A stretch of DNA of 47,036 bases from Candidatus Iainarchaeum sp. (GTDB lineage: Archaea; Iainarchaeota; Iainarchaeia; Iainarchaeales; JAFCCW01): NCBI GenBank assembly GCA_017609985.1, contig JAFCCW010000008.1, forward strand, positions 1-47,036, given 5' to 3'. Position numbers and translations under genes: made by a program. Below the pieces are notes generated by a model that was given only the letters and a program-made list of their open reading frames with translations, did not search any database and was not told the origin of the DNA. Of the stretch, positions 15,735-26,281 are shown piece by piece. The first letter of the stretch is position 1; each line of letters begins with the position of its first letter.

Positions 15735-18700
15735 ATGGCTGGACAAAAATCTTTTTATCTATTTATCTGTCTAATTTTCTTATTCATTTCCACTGCTTTT
15801 TCAGCAGAGCTTGATGGTGATTGTGCGCCTGACTATAATTCCCTTCGCTCTTGCTCATCCAACTCTGACTGCTCGTTCAATAGCTCTCTTGGAATAAATG
15901 AAGAGCTTTGTGATGAAGGTCTTGGCAGATGTGTTGATTGTCAGTGCAGTCAGTGCAGTTTTTATGGTGCTTACACTGGCTGGCTGTGCATTGAATGCTG
16001 TGGAGACGGATTCTGCAATCCTGTTTCAGAGTCTTCAGTGAATTGCCCTGCTGACTGCGGTCTTGACCTGGAACTTGTTTCAGGCTCTGTTTACATAGTG
16101 TCTGAACAGTTGGCAAAAGTTGATGCTATTCTGTTCAACAACAGCACTCAGGGAGTCAAAACAGATGCTATTCTTTACCGAAAACTCAAGGACTCGGCAA
16201 GCTTTGCTGTTGAAGACCCTGTTAAATCAGGCTGGATTTACACTGTTGAAACAGAGGAATTCTTTCCAGGTGCAGAGGAAAAAGTTATTTCTTTTCAAAT
16301 AACTAGTGAAGTCGCAAAAAACAATCGTTTTCTCATATGGGTTAATTCACAGCAAAAGATTGTTGAAACAAACTATGAAAACAATCAGATTGAAGTAGGG
16401 GAAGAAGTTTGCGGAAACGGAATCGATGACGATCTTGACGGTTGCATTGATGAAGAATGTCAAATAGTTTCATGCGAAGTTGAAAGAAATCCCTTCACAG
16501 TTGGTTATCAAAAAAGTGGAAATCTTAAAGTAACAGTCAAGTCAAAAAACTCCTGCGACAACTATTCAATTGCTCTTGAAAATCCTAACGGAAATATTCC
16601 TTCTTTTCTCTCCGCTCCAAAGTCAGTGGACACTTGCACAGGAAACTGTTCCTCTACAAGTTATTCTTCTGGCTGCATTGGCGCAGGTGAATCAATACAG
16701 TTTTATCCTGGGTCCAAAGAAAAATGCTGTCCTGGCTTAAAGGAAATTCCAATTATTTATGGCTCTGGAGGGCTATGTGGACCTTCAGTTAACGGTGCCA
16801 TGCTTTGCTCTGACTGTGGAAACAACTTCTGTGAGGGCTGGGAGAACGAGTGCAATTGCGCAGAAGATTGCTCTATTAATGTGGCGCCAGCCAGTGAACT
16901 GCCAAGTCTTCTTTTCTCAAAAGAAAAAGCTCTTTTCAGCACCTGTGGAAATGGCTACTGTGAAGAAGGGGAAGATGGTAGGGAAATTCCCTGGGATTCA
17001 AGAGTTTACTGCCCTGAAGACTGTGAGAATGAAGAGACAGATGGTCAGTATTATGGCTCTGACAAATTCCAGGTCCTAGTGGAGGAAGAGCCGTGCAACG
17101 GAGGAACAGTCTCTGTTTCTGCCGGCTCTGCACCATTTACTTCAAGAGGAGAAGACTGCGGAAGGACTTCACAGGTTGCCCCAAGCACTTCCCACCAGAT
17201 TATGGCTGTTCCTGCTGCAGGTTATGAATTTGTTCGCTGGGAGCATGGCCTGCCCTCAAACCCGCATTGTTATATCTACGGCTCTGAAAGTGAAAATGCA
17301 ATAATCAAAATGAAGCCATATGAACTATACCATAATGCTTGTACAGTTAAAGCAATTTTCTCCCTGTCAGCCCCAAGCACTTATTCATTGTCAGTAAATG
17401 CGTCACCTTCTGCAGGGGGAAACGTTTCCGGCTCGGGAAGTGTTGTTGAGGGAGAGAGAAAGCAAATTGTTGCAATTCCTAAATCAGGTTACAGCTTTGC
17501 AGGGTGGACTTTGTCAGGCAGTTGCACTATCCTAAACGCTTCCAGCTCCAGAACAAGCGTTACTGTGAACGGCGACTGTACTGCCACAGCAAAATTTTCA
17601 GAAAACACTTATTCCTTGTCTGTTTCAGCATCGCCTTCTGCTGGAGGAACTGTTGAGGGCGAGTCTTCTGATGTTTTGCTTCGCAGCACAATGCCAATCA
17701 GCGCTTCCCCAAGCCCTGGGTACTCTTTTGTTGAATGGACAGATTTCGGAGGCTGCCTTGTTTCTGACAAGGATTCTGCTTCAACCACTGTTTTAGTCAA
17801 CGGAAACTGCATAGTTATAGCAAACTTTGAAAAAAAGTACAAGTTTACGATTTATCCGCATCCTTCTGGAACAGGAACTGTTTCCGGAACAGGTTTTTCC
17901 GGCTCTGGCGAGGCAAAGGTCTTGAATGATGCTCCTGAAAACCAGTGGGTTCAGATTTCAGCAAGCCCTTCTTCAGGCTACAAGTTTTTGTATTGGCAAC
18001 CAGGCTATAGCGAAATGGGTACAGTTTGTTCCCTAGAGAACGAATACAATTCTAATTTCTCCACTAACCGCGTAAAGGCTAGTGGCGAGCCAGGAAGCTG
18101 TACTTACAGAGCAGTGTTTGAAGAGTCCTGTTCTGAAAACTGTTCTGCAAATGGACAGTGCAACATTAACTGTGCTTCAAATCCTGGCTGTGAAACAGAT
18201 CCTGATTGCAGTGCAAGATATTCTTTGACTGTTCTCAAAACTCCTTCTGCAGGGGGGAGTGTCACGGGCACAGTTTCAAGTGTTTCTTTGGGTTCAACAC
18301 ATAATATTTCTGCGTCCCCTGATTCCAGTTTTTTGTTTGTGAGGTGGTCTTTGGATGGTGACTGCAGGCTTAATTCTGGCGCCACAATTGCTTCAAACAG
18401 TGTTACTGTGAACGGAGACTGTACTGCAACAGCTGAGTTTTCACGATGCGGGAGTATCTTCCTTCAAACAAGCCCAATAAGAACAGGAAGTGTTGTTTTT
18501 AACAATTCCAATGTTTCACAAATTTCCTGTCCCATCACTGTAGGTCAGCACAAGATTAACATTAGTCCAGATGAAGGATATTCAATTGTTGAGTTGACTG
18601 CGAATTCAAACACGGCTTCTGGAGATGGTTGTGTATTCTATGGCGGGGCAAGAGCAGGTGACCCAGATGTTTGCAGGTATTATAAACGTATTTATCTAAC

Positions 18701-21700
18701 TGACGATGGGAGGATTGCCTGGGAGCATGCTAACTACTTACAGAATTCATCTCTCTGCGGATGGAATAGTCCTGTCAAATATTCTGGCAGTGATTTTCCA
18801 AAAGACTCAACAGTTGGTTATTATGTGTGGATTCAAAAAACAAAGACAGAAGCTGATTGCACTTTTATAGCTTATCTTTCTAAGCCAGAAGAATACAGCC
18901 TTGAAGTTGTCGCATCACCCTCTGCAGGAGGAAGTGTTTCAGGCTCTGGAACTGTTGTTGAAGGAGCGCAAACTGCGATTGTAGCAGTTCCATCTTCAAA
19001 CTACTCATTCACTGGGTGGACTACTGAGGGAGACTGTTCTGTTCAGAATTCTTCTTTAACCAGAACAAGCGTTACTGTGAACGGAGACTGTACTGCTACT
19101 GCAAACTTTTCTGAAGATATCTCTGAAGTAAACCTTGTTCTTAGTGCATCACCATCAAACAGGGGAACTGTTGAGGGCGCAGGAGAATATGCTGTTAACT
19201 CAAGGCAATACATTGAAGTTTCTCCAGTTGAAGGCTTTGCTTTAGAACAATGGACTTGCTACGGCGACTGTTCTCTTGTTTCTGCAAATAATATTGCAAG
19301 AAACAATATTGACTTGGGTGAAACTGACTGCACCTGCATTGCTTATCTTGAAGAAATTGAACCAAGCTATAATTTCTCCGCAAGACCTAATCCGCAGGCA
19401 GGAGGAAATGCTTCAGTTTCAAATCCAGACCCTTCTGAATACGAACGCGTAATAGTTTCTGCTTCTTCAAACAGCGGATATAGTTTCGCAGGATGGAGCG
19501 AGCAGACAGGAAACTATGGTTGCTCTGTTTCACAATATGCTTCTTCGGACACAACAATAACAATTACTGCAAGAAGCGATTGTGAGTTTGTTGCAAACTT
19601 TGTCATGCAGTCATTGGATGATTGCTCTCTTGACTGCTCTGCAGACAACCAGTGCAATCGTGACTGCTACAATATGCCTCTCTGTTCACCAGACCCTGAC
19701 TGCTCTGAATGGTGCGACTTTGGACAGAATGAAATAGTTGAAGCTGGTCAAGCTTCTGACCTTGAAACAGATGAAGTTTATTGTTCCGGCCTTGGGTGTG
19801 AAATGTATCTCGAGGATGGAAGCAAGGGAATTGAAATTGAACCTGAACAGCTTTCAGGCTCTAATACAAGATATCATGTTTATCATGTTAATGCTTTCAC
19901 TGGAGAGAGAACTGAAATACAGAATTTTGTCAGCAGAAGTTATGGCCTTTCTTGTTTCCCAAGCGGAGACTATGCTTATTGTGGTTATATTTACAACATA
20001 AGAACTGGTGAAGTAATGGACAGAAGCCTTCCTTCAAACAGTGGTTCAGCAAATGATATCTCTGGCTCAAAGCTTTTGCTTGGTCCAATATTCAGTTATA
20101 ATGCTGGCTTTTCCGTGTACGATATTGAATCAATGGAATCAATTAACCTTGATGACTTGTTTGGCTCTCAAATCGATGAGTATATTGATGGCAGGTTTGG
20201 TTTTGGTGCTTCTTACATGTTTGTCCTGAGAGCCTGGACTTCAATTTCAGGAAAGTATGTTGTTGGATATGGAGACCATGGCGTAATTTTGGTCAAGGGA
20301 GATAATCTTCCTGAAAGTGAAGATACTGCATTTTTTGCAGGCTATGCAGGAAATGCTTCTTTCTTTATTTTGGTTGGAAATCTTGAAACAGGGGAAGTAA
20401 GGCTTGTTGAAACAAATCCTCTTCAGGTTTTCCTTATGTCCAGAGACGAATTTCCAGTCAGGTTTGATGGAGAAACAGTTTTCTTTAGGGCATCTGACAC
20501 AGCCAATTTCAATTCTCGTTATGACAAGTTTTACACTCTTGACATTTTCAACTGTTCTGATGACCCTGATCCAGATCCAGACCCGGACAAATCTCCCGGC
20601 ACTCCAAAGAATCTAACAACAAGCGCGGGCAGTATTGTTGTGAGCTGGGAGGCGCCAACAGAGTATACTGATGGCTCTCTTCTTAACATTGAAGACATTA
20701 ACAACTTTGATGTGTTTCGTTCAATCAAGGCAGGAGGCCCTTATACTCAAATAGGAATAACTTCCGGAGCTTCAGAAACAAGCTTTGTTGACTCTTCTGC
20801 TAAGTCAAACCAGACCTACTGCTATGTTGTCACAGCAATTGATGTGCTGGGTAAGGAAAGTGCTTACTCTGAAGAAGTCTGCACTGCAATCTGCGAGGAG
20901 GAAGAATGCGATAAAACATTTTTTGTTTCTGCAAACAATGTCAGAGCAATTGACAACCAGACTGAATGGAATGACCTTAAAATAAAAATTCAGGGAGACA
21001 ATGGAGTTGTTGCAGAATGTAGTTTTGATTTTCTGATTGGAGATGGTCCTGTTTGCATTCAGGAAATTTGTGGAAACGGACTGGATGATGATTGTGACGG
21101 TCTGATTGACTGGGCTGATTCTGATTGTGAAAACTGTGGAAATGGAGAGGATGATGAAGGAGAAACTTGCTTTAATTGTCCGCAGGACATGCCATTTGGG
21201 GAGTGTGAGGAACTATGCGGTGACGGAGTTGACAATGACGGTGACGGCTTTATTGATGAAGAATGCGAAATTTGTTTCAATCTCGTTGATGATGATGGGG
21301 ATGGCTTGATTGATGAGGGCTGCGGAGAACCAGATTGTTCAAATGGACTTGATGATGATGGTGACGGAGAAATAGATAATTGTCCTGACCTTGTGGTTGA
21401 GAATGTTTATCTTCATTCAACTGGTGTAAGACAGAATTCTTTCAATCTTGGATTTACTATTTCAAACAAGGGAAGAGCAATAGCAACAATTTTCAAGAAC
21501 TCTGTGTTTCGGGGAAATCCTGCTTTCGGAGATGAGCTTCAGTCAGAGGTTCTTTCGCTTGGAATCGGAGAATCAAAAACAATTACTCTTCCAATTACTC
21601 TTTTCTCTTTAAAGAACGATTTCAATGTTGTAGTCTTTGCTGATTCCACAGAATCTATTTCAGAACTTGACGAAGAAAATAACAAAAAAATATTTATTGT

Positions 21701-21965
21701 TAATGTTGGACAGGGCCCTGATCTTACTGTTGACAGATTTACTTCAGAAGAGGAGTGTGTTAATGAAACTGAAACATATACTTTGTTTGCAATTGTCAGA
21801 AACATTGGCACGAAAGGAATATTAGAAAGCTTTTACACTTCTTTATACAAGGATTCAATTCAGTCAACTCCTATTGCGGAGAGGTTAACTAATATGGGGG
21901 GTTTGGAAACTCAGACTCCTGGTGGCGGCGGGTTTGCAAATCCTGATTTGGGTGATGGTCAATGA
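15735..21965 (+). CDS. Giant Cys-rich surface protein with InlB-like, MopE-like, FnIII and CARDB domains
   Basis: The protein has 2076 residues from the ATG at 15735, which begins a clear signal peptide (SFYLFICLIFLFISTAFSA); the track start at 15453 is antisense to TraB. In order I see a Cys-rich region, a CARDB-like domain (about 115-215), CGNGxC...CPxDC modules, and about nine InlB-like beta repeats (about 445-1290; unit YSLSVxASPSAGGxVxG...GYSFxGWT...VNGDCTATAxF). A propeller-like region follows (about 1330-1610), then a DPDPDPDPD linker, a FnIII domain (NLTTSAGSIVVSWEAP), MopE-type metal-binding motifs (GLDDDCDGLIDW and relatives, about 1780-1880), one CARDB domain and a second that stops early. 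There is no C-terminal anchor. It overlaps the next gene by 4 bp. Adhesion or cell contact is likely. Confidence 0.85.
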   Translation: MAGQKSFYLFICLIFLFISTAFSAELDGDCAPDYNSLRSCSSNSDCSFNSSLGINEELCDEGLGRCVDCQCSQCSFYGAYTGWLCIECCGDGFCNPVSESSVNCPADCGLDLELVSGSVYIVSEQLAKVDAILFNNSTQGVKTDAILYRKLKDSASFAVEDPVKSGWIYTVETEEFFPGAEEKVISFQITSEVAKNNRFLIWVNSQQKIVETNYENNQIEVGEEVCGNGIDDDLDGCIDEECQIVSCEVERNPFTVGYQKSGNLKVTVKSKNSCDNYSIALENPNGNIPSFLSAPKSVDTCTGNCSSTSYSSGCIGAGESIQFYPGSKEKCCPGLKEIPIIYGSGGLCGPSVNGAMLCSDCGNNFCEGWENECNCAEDCSINVAPASELPSLLFSKEKALFSTCGNGYCEEGEDGREIPWDSRVYCPEDCENEETDGQYYGSDKFQVLVEEEPCNGGTVSVSAGSAPFTSRGEDCGRTSQVAPSTSHQIMAVPAAGYEFVRWEHGLPSNPHCYIYGSESENAIIKMKPYELYHNACTVKAIFSLSAPSTYSLSVNASPSAGGNVSGSGSVVEGERKQIVAIPKSGYSFAGWTLSGSCTILNASSSRTSVTVNGDCTATAKFSENTYSLSVSASPSAGGTVEGESSDVLLRSTMPISASPSPGYSFVEWTDFGGCLVSDKDSASTTVLVNGNCIVIANFEKKYKFTIYPHPSGTGTVSGTGFSGSGEAKVLNDAPENQWVQISASPSSGYKFLYWQPGYSEMGTVCSLENEYNSNFSTNRVKASGEPGSCTYRAVFEESCSENCSANGQCNINCASNPGCETDPDCSARYSLTVLKTPSAGGSVTGTVSSVSLGSTHNISASPDSSFLFVRWSLDGDCRLNSGATIASNSVTVNGDCTATAEFSRCGSIFLQTSPIRTGSVVFNNSNVSQISCPITVGQHKINISPDEGYSIVELTANSNTASGDGCVFYGGARAGDPDVCRYYKRIYLTDDGRIAWEHANYLQNSSLCGWNSPVKYSGSDFPKDSTVGYYVWIQKTKTEADCTFIAYLSKPEEYSLEVVASPSAGGSVSGSGTVVEGAQTAIVAVPSSNYSFTGWTTEGDCSVQNSSLTRTSVTVNGDCTATANFSEDISEVNLVLSASPSNRGTVEGAGEYAVNSRQYIEVSPVEGFALEQWTCYGDCSLVSANNIARNNIDLGETDCTCIAYLEEIEPSYNFSARPNPQAGGNASVSNPDPSEYERVIVSASSNSGYSFAGWSEQTGNYGCSVSQYASSDTTITITARSDCEFVANFVMQSLDDCSLDCSADNQCNRDCYNMPLCSPDPDCSEWCDFGQNEIVEAGQASDLETDEVYCSGLGCEMYLEDGSKGIEIEPEQLSGSNTRYHVYHVNAFTGERTEIQNFVSRSYGLSCFPSGDYAYCGYIYNIRTGEVMDRSLPSNSGSANDISGSKLLLGPIFSYNAGFSVYDIESMESINLDDLFGSQIDEYIDGRFGFGASYMFVLRAWTSISGKYVVGYGDHGVILVKGDNLPESEDTAFFAGYAGNASFFILVGNLETGEVRLVETNPLQVFLMSRDEFPVRFDGETVFFRASDTANFNSRYDKFYTLDIFNCSDDPDPDPDPDKSPGTPKNLTTSAGSIVVSWEAPTEYTDGSLLNIEDINNFDVFRSIKAGGPYTQIGITSGASETSFVDSSAKSNQTYCYVVTAIDVLGKESAYSEEVCTAICEEEECDKTFFVSANNVRAIDNQTEWNDLKIKIQGDNGVVAECSFDFLIGDGPVCIQEICGNGLDDDCDGLIDWADSDCENCGNGEDDEGETCFNCPQDMPFGECEELCGDGVDNDGDGFIDEECEICFNLVDDDGDGLIDEGCGEPDCSNGLDDDGDGEIDNCPDLVVENVYLHSTGVRQNSFNLGFTISNKGRAIATIFKNSVFRGNPAFGDELQSEVLSLGIGESKTITLPITLFSLKNDFNVVVFADSTESISELDEENNKKIFIVNVGQGPDLTVDRFTSEEECVNETETYTLFAIVRNIGTKGILESFYTSLYKDSIQSTPIAERLTNMGGLETQTPGGGGFANPDLGDGQ
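17070..19610 (+). repeat. Nine InlB-like beta-repeat units inside the giant gene
   Basis: The units run from a divergent first copy at about 17070 to the last at about 19360-19610. Three copies share almost identical DNA at their ends (GTTACTGTGAACGG, then GACTGTACTGC) near 17559, 18401 and 19070, while the rest of each unit has diverged. This suggests recent duplication or gene conversion of part of the repeat. Confidence 0.75.
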
Positions 21966-24900
21966 ATAAAAATCTTGTTTTGTTGTTTGTAGCGACCCTG
22001 TTGTTCTCTTCAATAGCCTATGCTGGTTGCATTGGAGGTGTGTGTGGAGAAATTTCCAACGCAAAAGTTTACTGGACTAATTCGCATGACCTTGATTCTT
22101 CTCTTCCTGAAAACATGCTTATTTATGATTCTACAACCCATGTTGACCCTGTTTCAATCCTGCCTGGTGCGAATGTTGTTGCAGACATTACTTATACAAA
22201 CACGGGAAACACAGTTATTTCTGGAAGAGCTCTTGCATACACTTCTGCAGGAGCTGGTTCTTTCTTGCCAGGGGAATCAAAAACTATTCGGAAGAGAATA
22301 AAAGTTGCTGGGCTTGGTTCTCTTTCAGAGCACACGCCTCCAGGAACATATAGATATGCTATTTATTTTTCTGTTGTCATAAATCAGCATCTTGACATCT
22401 TGTATATTCCTGTCAAGCTAGAAGAGAATGGGCGGGAATGGGCTAGTGTTTCTTCAAAACTTGAACTCGTGTCTTCTCCTGATGCAGAGGGATATTTCTC
22501 TATAGGGGATGAAGTCTGTTACAAGGCTTATTATAAAAACTCAGATTCCTCAACTGCAACAGTTGATGTAATGGATGGTTACTATAGCAATGGAGTGTTA
22601 AGGGGTTCATCTATCATAATTAACAACAGGCTTCTTAGGACTGAACGAGTCAGAAACAAAGACACTTCAATAATTGTTGAGCTTTCTCCTGGAGAAGAAG
22701 TCTGGCTTGAAAACGGAGATAGATGTTTTTCTCCCCAAGTCCCGGGCAATTACGTTCTTTCTGAATATCATAATGTTAGATACTCTGACGGGCAGTTTGG
22801 GCAGAGGGTGTCTCAATGGAAGCCTTTCACAACTTTTAAAGTGCGCGGTCCAATGGTGGTTCTGGAAGCAGGCTCTTCAAAGCTCAGATGGTTTTCAACT
22901 GGAATGCCTCTTGAAACAGTTGTCGGGATTAATGCAACTCACAGCACTGTTGACTTTGACGAATCTTTTCCGTTAATTCTTGAAGAGTATTTCTTTGACA
23001 GCAAAAACAATCTAAAGACTACGAGGCGTCACACTTTAACAGATATTCCTGCTGGAGAAAAAGTTCTTAGAACAATCACTGACAGTTTTGATCCCTCGGA
23101 AATAATTGGAATTCACCATGTTGTTATAATCGCAAAATATGATTCGGAGAGCAGTTTGTTTGACAACACTACTCTGGAGTCTGTTCAAGCAGATGTTTAT
23201 GGGGAAAGACACCGTGGTTCTTTTGACTATGTTTCAATGGATATCGGGGCTCCCAAAATACTTGAACTACAGGAAGATGGAACAATTGAGCTAAGAACAG
23301 GCCAGTCAAAGACAATCGGGATAACCTTAAGAAATGTTTTTACTGAAAATCATTCTTTTGCAGTTTCTGCTGACACTGATTTGATTTCTGTTGATTCTCC
23401 AAGGATTTCTCTCTCCGCTTCAACAAGCAGTAACTGGGTTGAGGATTCGTCTCATAAGATTACTGTTAGAGCTCCTGAAAATCCAGGGGATTATTCATTT
23501 ATTTTAACAGCCCAGTCAGAGGAAAATCCTGAAGTAAAGGATACTGAAATAATAAATGTAAGAGTAAGACCTGAAACATGTGAGTCTATAGGCGGCTTAG
23601 TGTGTGATGGAGACACTGTTTGTATTGGTCAGACAGTAATGTCTTACGGAAACGAGATTTGCTGTGTTGACGAAGGAGACCTTAAAGCAGCTTGCCAACC
23701 AAGAGAGGTTGTGGTTTCACTCCCTTTTCCAGCAAGTGTTGTTGATGACTTAACACAGTTCTGGGTTTGGGCTGATTCAACTGATGTGGTTAAGGAAATT
23801 TTGGAAATAAACAACACAAAGCAGTTTGCTTTAGAAAATAACAATGGAGAGATTTGCCCAAGGCCAATTCCTCTGGAAATTTGTGGAAACAATGTTGATG
23901 ATGATGGAGATGAATTGATTGATGAGAATCCGCCGTGCGGAACAGAGACCTGTGGGAATGGTTTGGTTGATGCTGGGGAAGACTGTGTTTCTTGTCCGCA
24001 GGACATGCCTTTTGGTTACTGCAAGGGCGGGCCATGCAATTATGAACTCTGCGGAAACAATATTGATGATGATTGTGATGGTCTGATTGACGAGGGGTGT
24101 GAACCAGAGTGCGGCAATGGAGCAGTTGATGTTGGTGAAAACTGTGAGACTTGTCCGCAGGACATGCCACCTGGCTACTGCGATGATGGCTGTGATGATG
24201 GCTGTTGTGACTACGAGCTTTGCGGAAACGAGTTAGATGATGATTGTGATGGTCTGATTGATGAGGGTTGTGGACTTTCCACTTGCGGTAACGGAGTAGT
24301 GGATCATGGAGAAGACTGTGATTTCTGTCCGCAGGATATGCCTTATGGCTTTTGTGACGAGTGCATTGGAGACTGCTGTTCAAGAGAGCTTTGCAGAAAC
24401 GGGATTGATGATGATTGTGATGGCTTGATAGATCCTGACCCGCCATGCTCTCTTGAGTGTGGAAATGGAATAGTTGATGAGGGGGAAACATGCGAGACCT
24501 GCCGGCAGGATATGCCTCCAGGATATTGTGAAGAGGAGCAGGAAATTTGCGGAGACCATGTTGATAACAATGACAATGGTTTCATTGATGAGGGTTGTGA
24601 ACCAAACCTGTTTGTTGACTCTGTTTCAGTTAATAGTACATTTTTTGAATCAGGCGACTTAAAGCTTGGAAGCTTTGATGTTGTTGTTTTGAATGATGGG
24701 GAAAATCTTTCAGGAGAATTCTCTCTTTCGCTTGAGCGTTCCGAGGGCAATGAAACTTTTTTGTATTTGAATGAAACTCTTCATCTTGGAAAAGTAGTTA
24801 TTCCTGCAGAGCAGAATGTAAGAAACTGGCTTGTGAAGCACAAAAATCTCAGAGTTCACAAGGACTCTCCTTATTCAACTTCTGAAACTGAGTGTGCTGA

Positions 24901-26281
24901 AATTGTTCTCAGAAAAACAACAGCTAACGGTCTTGAAACAGTCAGGGAAATTAATGGCTGTGATGATAATTCTGAAAATCCTTATGTTCCCGAGCGAAGA
25001 ATCAAATCGCGTGGAAAATATTCTGGAAAAGAGGAGGGCAATTCAAACAGTAATTCTGATCGAACCTATTCTGATTCTGGCGCTGATACTGATAACTTAA
25101 ATAATACCAATCTTGTGATTGGGGACCTTGAAGCTGGTTCCCTGCCTGGTTTTTCTCTCCTGTTTGCGCCTGTTAAAGAAGAGAAAGTTATTGCCCTTTT
25201 TGAGGAGGAGAATTCTTCAGACCAGGAAATTGTTTCATTGTTTTTCTGTGCTGATTCTGATAACTTGATTCCTGAGTCCAACGAGCTTGATAACTGCAAG
25301 CAGATTATTTTCAATACTGTGACTGGCGAAATTTGTGGAAACTGCATTGATGATGATGGTGATGGAGAAATAGAAGAAGGCTGTTCTGAAATTTGCGGAA
25401 ACAGCGTGGACGATGACTGTGATGGTTTGCTTGATGAAGGATGTGAAGAAGAATGCAATGGAGTGGATGATGACGGAGACGGTTTAGCTGATGAGAATCT
25501 GAAAAGACAGTGTGGTTCTTCAACTGTTGGTGTCTGTAGGTTTGGTTTTGAGAACTGTAAAATGGGTAACTGGGTTGATTGCAGTGCAGTGGAATCTGGA
25601 ATAGAATATTGTGATGGATTAGACGATGATTGTGATGGAGAAGTTGACAATGACTGTGAAGTGCTGGAACAATTGATTCTAGAGTATAAGGAGAAAGTTT
25701 ATGTCAATGAAAATCAGCTGGTTTCGGTTAAGAGTGCGATAACCGGTGAAAGACTTTCAGGAGTTGAAGTCCGCTTGGTGTCTCCATCCGGAGAATCATA
25801 TGCTGATGTTTCAAAAAAAGATGGTTTTGTGAAATTTAAGGTAAAGGAGTCTGGTGATTATCGCATTGTTGCAAGACTGAGCAATGAAATTGCAGAGGGT
25901 AACTTTGAAGGTCTTGCTCTAAGCACTACTGTACTGAACTTTTTCTCTTCTTCTGTGAAGAGTTTGTTTGGAGCTGGTGGTTTGGACTCGCCTTGGCTGT
26001 TTTTACTTTTAATACTGTTATCTGCAATAGCTGGAATCCTTGCTTACAAGCGTTCAAAAAAGTCTCTTGAAAAAGCAGGAATTGCGAGCACGAAGATTGA
26101 ACAAAGGAGAATCATTGCGGCTATATTTTCAGGAGCTATTTTCTTTTTTGTTCCAATTGCTGTTTTCAGGTTTTATGGAATTTCAGGAGGAATTTTTGTT
26201 GCTTTGCTTGAGATAGCGCTTGTTTTCTCTGTTGTTGCTTATTACAACAAGCGCAAGAGTTCCAGAAAAATTAAAATCTAA
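21962..26281 (+). CDS. Large surface protein with MopE-like metal-binding repeats and C-terminal membrane anchor
   Basis: The protein has 1439 residues. Its signal peptide (NLVLLFVATLLFSSIAYA) starts at the ATGA overlap with the giant gene. The N-terminal 600 residues are CARDB/Ig-like units. Residues about 636-880 hold alternating modules of two kinds: Asp-rich NNIDDDCDGLIDEGC motifs (PF11617 MopE-like, predicted Ca or other metal sites) and CGNGxVDxGExCxxCPQDMPxGYC. Another Asp-rich cluster occurs at about 1123-1233, ending with the classic MopE form (VCRFGFENCKMGNWVDCS). Next comes an Ig-like carboxypeptidase-regulatory domain, and then three hydrophobic segments (about 1344-1363, 1385-1403, 1408-1428) with a basic end. 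It could anchor the unanchored upstream partner in the membrane. No enzyme motif is visible. Confidence 0.85.
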   Translation: MNKNLVLLFVATLLFSSIAYAGCIGGVCGEISNAKVYWTNSHDLDSSLPENMLIYDSTTHVDPVSILPGANVVADITYTNTGNTVISGRALAYTSAGAGSFLPGESKTIRKRIKVAGLGSLSEHTPPGTYRYAIYFSVVINQHLDILYIPVKLEENGREWASVSSKLELVSSPDAEGYFSIGDEVCYKAYYKNSDSSTATVDVMDGYYSNGVLRGSSIIINNRLLRTERVRNKDTSIIVELSPGEEVWLENGDRCFSPQVPGNYVLSEYHNVRYSDGQFGQRVSQWKPFTTFKVRGPMVVLEAGSSKLRWFSTGMPLETVVGINATHSTVDFDESFPLILEEYFFDSKNNLKTTRRHTLTDIPAGEKVLRTITDSFDPSEIIGIHHVVIIAKYDSESSLFDNTTLESVQADVYGERHRGSFDYVSMDIGAPKILELQEDGTIELRTGQSKTIGITLRNVFTENHSFAVSADTDLISVDSPRISLSASTSSNWVEDSSHKITVRAPENPGDYSFILTAQSEENPEVKDTEIINVRVRPETCESIGGLVCDGDTVCIGQTVMSYGNEICCVDEGDLKAACQPREVVVSLPFPASVVDDLTQFWVWADSTDVVKEILEINNTKQFALENNNGEICPRPIPLEICGNNVDDDGDELIDENPPCGTETCGNGLVDAGEDCVSCPQDMPFGYCKGGPCNYELCGNNIDDDCDGLIDEGCEPECGNGAVDVGENCETCPQDMPPGYCDDGCDDGCCDYELCGNELDDDCDGLIDEGCGLSTCGNGVVDHGEDCDFCPQDMPYGFCDECIGDCCSRELCRNGIDDDCDGLIDPDPPCSLECGNGIVDEGETCETCRQDMPPGYCEEEQEICGDHVDNNDNGFIDEGCEPNLFVDSVSVNSTFFESGDLKLGSFDVVVLNDGENLSGEFSLSLERSEGNETFLYLNETLHLGKVVIPAEQNVRNWLVKHKNLRVHKDSPYSTSETECAEIVLRKTTANGLETVREINGCDDNSENPYVPERRIKSRGKYSGKEEGNSNSNSDRTYSDSGADTDNLNNTNLVIGDLEAGSLPGFSLLFAPVKEEKVIALFEEENSSDQEIVSLFFCADSDNLIPESNELDNCKQIIFNTVTGEICGNCIDDDGDGEIEEGCSEICGNSVDDDCDGLLDEGCEEECNGVDDDGDGLADENLKRQCGSSTVGVCRFGFENCKMGNWVDCSAVESGIEYCDGLDDDCDGEVDNDCEVLEQLILEYKEKVYVNENQLVSVKSAITGERLSGVEVRLVSPSGESYADVSKKDGFVKFKVKESGDYRIVARLSNEIAEGNFEGLALSTTVLNFFSSSVKSLFGAGGLDSPWLFLLLILLSAIAGILAYKRSKKSLEKAGIASTKIEQRRIIAAIFSGAIFFFVPIAVFRFYGISGGIFVALLEIALVFSVVAYYNKRKSSRKIKI
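23870..24600 (+). repeat. Tandem DNA repeat encoding MopE/CGNG-CPQDMP modules
   Basis: Five units of about 150-190 bp repeat TGTGGAAAC...GATGATGATTGTGATGGTCTGATTGATGAG followed by TGTCCGCAGGACATGCC. The same module appears once or twice in the upstream gene (21060-21330), so the two genes share and probably exchange this sequence. Confidence 0.75.

Noticed and set aside
23644-25650. Long minus-strand ORFs opposite the MopE repeats
   Set aside because: His/Gln/Ser-rich sequence is the antisense of Asp/Gly/Cys codon repeats, a known artefact of such repeats.
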